This document shows, one piece after another, positions 59,561 to 64,000 of a stretch of 64,000 nucleotides of DNA. The notes beneath the pieces are model-generated. The model made no database searches, was not told the DNA's origin, and saw only the letters and a program-made list of their open reading frames with translations. The stretch comes from Eustoma russellianum (lineage: Eukaryota; Streptophyta; Magnoliopsida; Gentianales; Gentianaceae). Location: assembly GCA_036186865.1 (NCBI GenBank), contig AP025057.1, forward strand, positions 27,674,087-27,738,086, read 5' to 3'. The stretch's first letter is position 1. Every line of letters starts with the position of its first letter. A program made the translations under genes and the position numbers.

Positions 59561-60512
59561 AAACTGAAATTTCTGCAGCAACTTCCTTCTTCATCTTCTG
59601 CCTTCACCCTTTCCATCTTCACACCTCAAATTCAACCTTACTATCTGATTCCATCATGCACAACACACAAAAACATAGTTTGATCTTTACATCTATCAGT
59701 TTACATCAACCTTAAGCCTTCTAATATTCATATATCCGGATGTATCATCAAACCCCTAACCCACACTAAATTTGCAGCAACACATCATCTAACCCTTCAA
59801 ACCTTTCTCCATTCATCTTAAATCATCTAAGTCAATACTTGGAAAACACAATAAATTACCATAACACAATATTTGCACCAAAGATAACAGTTTAAGGGCA
59901 TGTTTATCAACAACTAAGCACAACATAGATATTCTCAAAATTTGGCCCAAAGAACATGACTTTAATCAACCAACAACAACGAATACGTATGGTACAGCAT
60001 TCAACATAACCAAATCAAGACTACCAACGTGTGATCCAAATTTTCTCTTTATAAAAACATAGGGCCTGTTGGAACCAAAATTTGCATAAAGCGTATATAA
60101 AGATTACTTGCCTCTGTGTCTAGTTAGTCTTACGAGTGTATTGCTGGATTTCAGGAAAGATCGGACCTAGGTTAGCCTTCTTCTTCTTCTTCCTTTCTTC
60201 TTCTTCTTCTCTCTCTTTCTCTCTTTTCCTTCCCTTCTTTCTTGTAAGCGTTCCTTCCTTTCTTTTGTGTGATGGCCCCCCATCTCTTTTGGGGAGTTAT
60301 ACACAATTGGGTAACTCCCCCATCATTTAGTTGGGGGCAATTTTTGTATTTGGCCTAATTTTCTTAATTTTTACTTTTGACTATTTCTCCTGTATTTTAT
60401 TTAACTAAGCCTCATATACCTATACATTTAATAAAATTATATTTAAAATTGACATGTAATTATTAAAAGTCGTACTTAAAAGTTACAGGGTATGACATTC
60501 CACCCACCTTAC

Positions 60513-63500
60513 AAAAAGTTTCGTCCTCGCAACTTGCGTTACCTTAGTTGAAAAGTTGAGGATACTTCTCATGCATTTGTTCCTCAAGTTCCCAAGTGGC
60601 TTCCCGTTCCGTGTAGTTGGTCCACTAGACCTTTGCACAAGGTATCACACGCTTCCTCAATACTTGTTCCTTCCGGTCCATGATTCGCACTGGTACCTCC
60701 TTGTAAGTAACATCACCATTGAGTTCCAAAGGTTGTGCTTCGAGGACATGGCTTGGATCAGTCACGTATTTACTTAACTGTGATACATGACAGACGTTAT
60801 GCACTTGTGCCAATACCGGAGGTAATGCCAACCTATATATCAAACCTCCCACCTTCTCAAGTATCTCGTAAGGACCAATAAAACATGGACTTAGCTTGCC
60901 TTTCATTCCAAACCTCATAATGCCCTTCGTAGGTGATACTCTCAAATAAACCTTTTCACCTACATTAAATTCCAAAGACTGTCTCTTAGAATCCGCCTAA
61001 CTTTTGTTACGCTCCTGAGCCGTTTTGAGTCTTTCCCGTATGATTTTCACCTTTTCTAGTGTCTTCTCAAGTGACTCAGGTTCGGTGATGGTCCTCACAC
61101 CGACTTCGTCCAAGTAAACGGGTGACCTACACTTTCGTCCATACAACGCTTCGAAAGGAGCCATATCAATTGCACTGTGGTGACTATTATTATAAGATAA
61201 TTCCATTAACTTCACCATTCCATCCCAAATCCCTTTGAAATCTAAAACACAAGCCCTTAGCATATCTTCTAGAGTCTGAATAGTTCACTTAGACTGTCCA
61301 TCGGTTTGGGGGTGATAAGCTATACTCAACCTTAAGTCTGTGCCTATGTTTTTCTGAAATGCTGTCCAGAACTTGGAAGTAAACCATGGATCTCAGTCAT
61401 ACACTTTACTCACCGGAACACCATGCAAGCTAACAATATTATCCATATATAGATTTACCAACTTGTCAAGAGACGATTCACTTGAGATGGGTAGAAAGTG
61501 TGGAGACTTGGTTAATCGATCCACAATGATCCAAATCATGTCATATCTGCTTCTCGTCTTTGGTAAACCCACTATAAAATCCATCGTGACATGTTCCCAT
61601 TTCTATTCTGGAATCTCCAATGGCATCAATAATCCGTCAGGCCGTTGGTGTTCTGCCTTGATTTGCTGGCACACCAAGCATCTCTCGATGAAATCCGCAA
61701 TATGCATTTTCATTCCGGACCACCAATAGTGTTGTTTGAGATCTCTGTACATCTTGATGCTACAAGGATGTATCGATGACCTTGAGTTGTGGGCCTCCTG
61801 CAGAATTTCTTTCCTTAGGTCGTCTATATCAGGGACACATAGTCTTCCTCTAAACCATTGGCTCCCGTCCTCATTGACTTGAAATCCCTCGACCTGCTCA
61901 TGCTTCACCTTTTCCAAAATCTCACTTAAGGTCTTATCGTTCTTCTAAGCCTCTTTTACCCAATCAATTAGGCTCGGTGTGATGGTCAATGCTGTCAAAA
62001 CATTCACTGTGGAGTCAATCAAATCTAAACCAAATTATTCCATTTCTCTTTCCAAGGGTGATTGTCGCGCATGGCTAGACTTCCTACTTAATGCATCAGC
62101 CACTTTATTTGCCTTTCCTGGGTGGTAATGGATGGTCAAATCGTAGTCCTTTAATAGTTCCAGCCATCTTCGCTACCTCATGTTTAGCTCCTTCTGAGAG
62201 AACAAGTACTAAAGACTCTTATGGTCGGTGAATACCGCACACTTTTCCCCGTATAAATAATGCCACCAAATTCTCAAGGCAAACACAACTGCTGCGATTT
62301 GAAGGTCGTGCATCGGATAATTCTACTCGTAAGGCTTTAGTTGTCTCGAGGCATATGCGATAACTCGTTCGTGTTGCATCAAAACACAACCTAAAAGTAA
62401 GGTATTAGACTAAACTTAATTGGTAAAATCATAACCTTATGCTACAATTTATGTACCTAAACCATTCTTCGATGCATCGCTATAAATCATAAACCCGTCA
62501 GTTCTGGAGGGTTGAGCCAAGAGCTGTGGTTAATCACCTCTTAAGCTCTATGAAGCTTTTCTCGTATTCCGCCGTCCACTCAAACTTGGACTTCTTTTGA
62601 GTAGGGCGACTGAGAGACACTGCTATTGTTGAGAATCACTTGACGACTTCCTGTAATAACCTGCTAGACCCAAGAAACTTCGCACTTCGGTGACATTAGT
62701 GGGTCTAGGCCACTCCGTGATAGCTTCCACCTTCTTCGGATCTACAGCAATCCCCTCCTCTGATATCACGTGACCCAGAAAAGCCACACTTCTTAGCTAG
62801 AACTCACACTTGCTAAACTTAGCGCACAGTTGTTTCTGCCTCAAAATGCCTAGAACGATTCTCAGATGCTCCGCATGAGTTTGCTCGTCAGGAGAATACA
62901 CCAGGATATAGTCTATGAATACCACCACAAACATATCCAACTGTTCTCGAAAGACGATGTTCATAAGGTCCATAAAGACTGCAGGGGCATTTGTCAACCC
63001 AAATGGCATCACAAAAAACTCATAGTGGCCATATATCGTGCGGAAGACTGTCTTCGCGATGTCTTCAGCCTTCACTCTTAGCTGATGGTATCCTGATCTG
63101 AGATAATTTTAGAGAAAATCTTGGCGTCCTTGAGTTGGTCAAACAAATCCTCAATTTGCGGAAGGGGGTACTTATTCTTGATGGTAATTTTATTCAATTC
63201 TCGATAGTCGATATAAAGCCTCATACTACCATCCTTCTTCTTTACAAATAAAATAGGTGCTCCCCAAGGTGACACGCTGGGACGGATAAATTTCTTGTCT
63301 AATAACTCTTGAAGTTGTTCTTTTAGCTCCTTCAATTCTGCCGAAGCCATTCTGTGAAGGGCTTTAGGAATGGGTTCGGCTCCCGGAATCATATTTATCT
63401 CAAACTTGACTTCCCTCAGAGGTGGCACTCCTGGAAATTCTTCCGGGAACACATCCAGAAACTCGTTGACTACTGGGATTTGCTCCATAGATGGTACTTC

Positions 63501-64000
63501 CTGAGTAACATCTATCGCATACACTAGGAATCCCTCGCCACCTTAAGGCTCTGAAAGCTTGAGCAACTGACATATACACCTTCCTGGGGACTTTCTTTCG
63601 TTCCACATCTCCTTGAAACATCACCTCTTCCATCTTAACATTCTTGACTGTCACTTGCTTCAATCGACAGTCAATGTTGGCGTGATACTTGGCCAACCAG
63701 TCCATTCCTAGTATAACATCGAAGTCATACATCTGGATAGGGATCAGTGTGGCGGAGAACATTTGTCCTTCAAACTCTAACTCACAATTCCGGTACTGCA
63801 GGTGCGAGACCATAATTTGATCTCTGGGCGCTTGGACAGGGTGCGGAGTTTCTAACCACTCAGGTACAATACCAATGTGCTTAGTGAATCTCTTTTCCAC
63901 AAAGGCGTGGCTTGTACCGCTATCGAAAAGCACGTTGGCAGGTATCTTACTTACTAAAACCGCACCTAAGATCATATCAATTTTTACATAGGAAGTTAAA
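60513..64000 (-). pseudogene. Gypsy pol (protease, RT, RNase H, integrase, chromodomain), decayed
   Basis: From the right edge downwards on the minus strand: aspartic protease with VLFDSGTSHAFV near 63920, RT with SPWGAPILFVKKKDGS near 63250 and a damaged YIDD box (FIDYILVYS) near 62915, a decayed RNase H (61930-62790), integrase zinc domain and core (IHPCSIKMYRDLKQHYWW, ERCLVCQQ near 61690, DFIVGLPKT near 61570), then GPYEILEKVGG near 60860 and a chromodomain-like tail ending near 60550 (TEREATWELEE). These features place it with Tekay/Del-type chromoviruses. Several stops and frameshifts are present, and the RT active site is altered, so it is inactive. Confidence 0.85.

Larger units (their letters stand above)
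58113..64000 (-). mobile_element. Ty3/gypsy chromovirus, 3' LTR and pol, cut by the window edge
   Basis: The 3' LTR spans 58113-60497 (minus strand TGTCATACCC...GGGTGCTACA, about 2.4 kb). On its coding side is a purine tract (AAGGTGGGTGGAA, minus strand), the expected polypurine tract. The pol gene follows from 60513 to the right edge. CCGAC at 58108-58112 would be one half of the target duplication. The LTR contains CTTTATACCC units and repeats built on AAGGCGCCTTATGTGACATG at 59280-59560. Confidence 0.85.

Overview
The window looks like nuclear DNA of a flowering plant, probably a eudicot. It has one intron-containing nuclear gene for a plastid protein, set among plant retrotransposons and a large block of endogenous pararetrovirus (Caulimoviridae) DNA. 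The species cannot be named from the sequence.

Layout. 1-2390: 5' end of a minus-strand Ty3/gypsy element (PBS and a 2.3 kb LTR with internal repeat arrays). 2391-6689: AT-rich DNA with no recognisable gene, ending in a TA microsatellite. 6731-35124: 28 kb of endogenous pararetrovirus, in five pieces (A-E), with a viral genome of about 7.7 kb. Pieces A and B are tandem on the minus strand, C is inverted (plus), and D and E are again tandem on the minus strand. The viral order is tRNA-Met primer site, movement protein (MP), coat protein with zinc knuckle and coiled coil (CP), protease-RT-RNase H (Pol), a 457-residue RGG-containing ORF4, then a 35S-like promoter, polyadenylation signal and leader. 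No piece has every gene intact, but each gene has an open reading frame in at least one piece.

37086-44740: a complete eight-exon gene for plastid 3-oxoacyl-ACP synthase III (402 residues, Cys-His-Asn triad present). Intron 5 carries a decayed RTE-type LINE and intron 7 a SINE-like fragment. 45557-54028: a Ty1/copia element on the minus strand, with two 1.5 kb LTRs and a matching 5-bp target duplication, but a decayed gag-pol and no visible primer site. 55683-56726: a LINE ORF1 remnant (DUF4283 plus zinc knuckle). 56727-58112: part of a gypsy-type LTR. 58113-64000: the 3' LTR and pol of a second minus-strand gypsy chromovirus that runs off the right edge.

The most interesting part is the viral block. 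CP and Pol form one open frame separated by a single TAG codon in three copies and by CAG in the fourth. Pol has no AUG before its protease motif, so read-through translation is a serious possibility. The inverted arrangement puts two viral promoters in convergent orientation across copy D, which could make double-stranded RNA. Copies A and D share the same nonsense codon in MP, and one junction lies at the viral replication origin (primer site).
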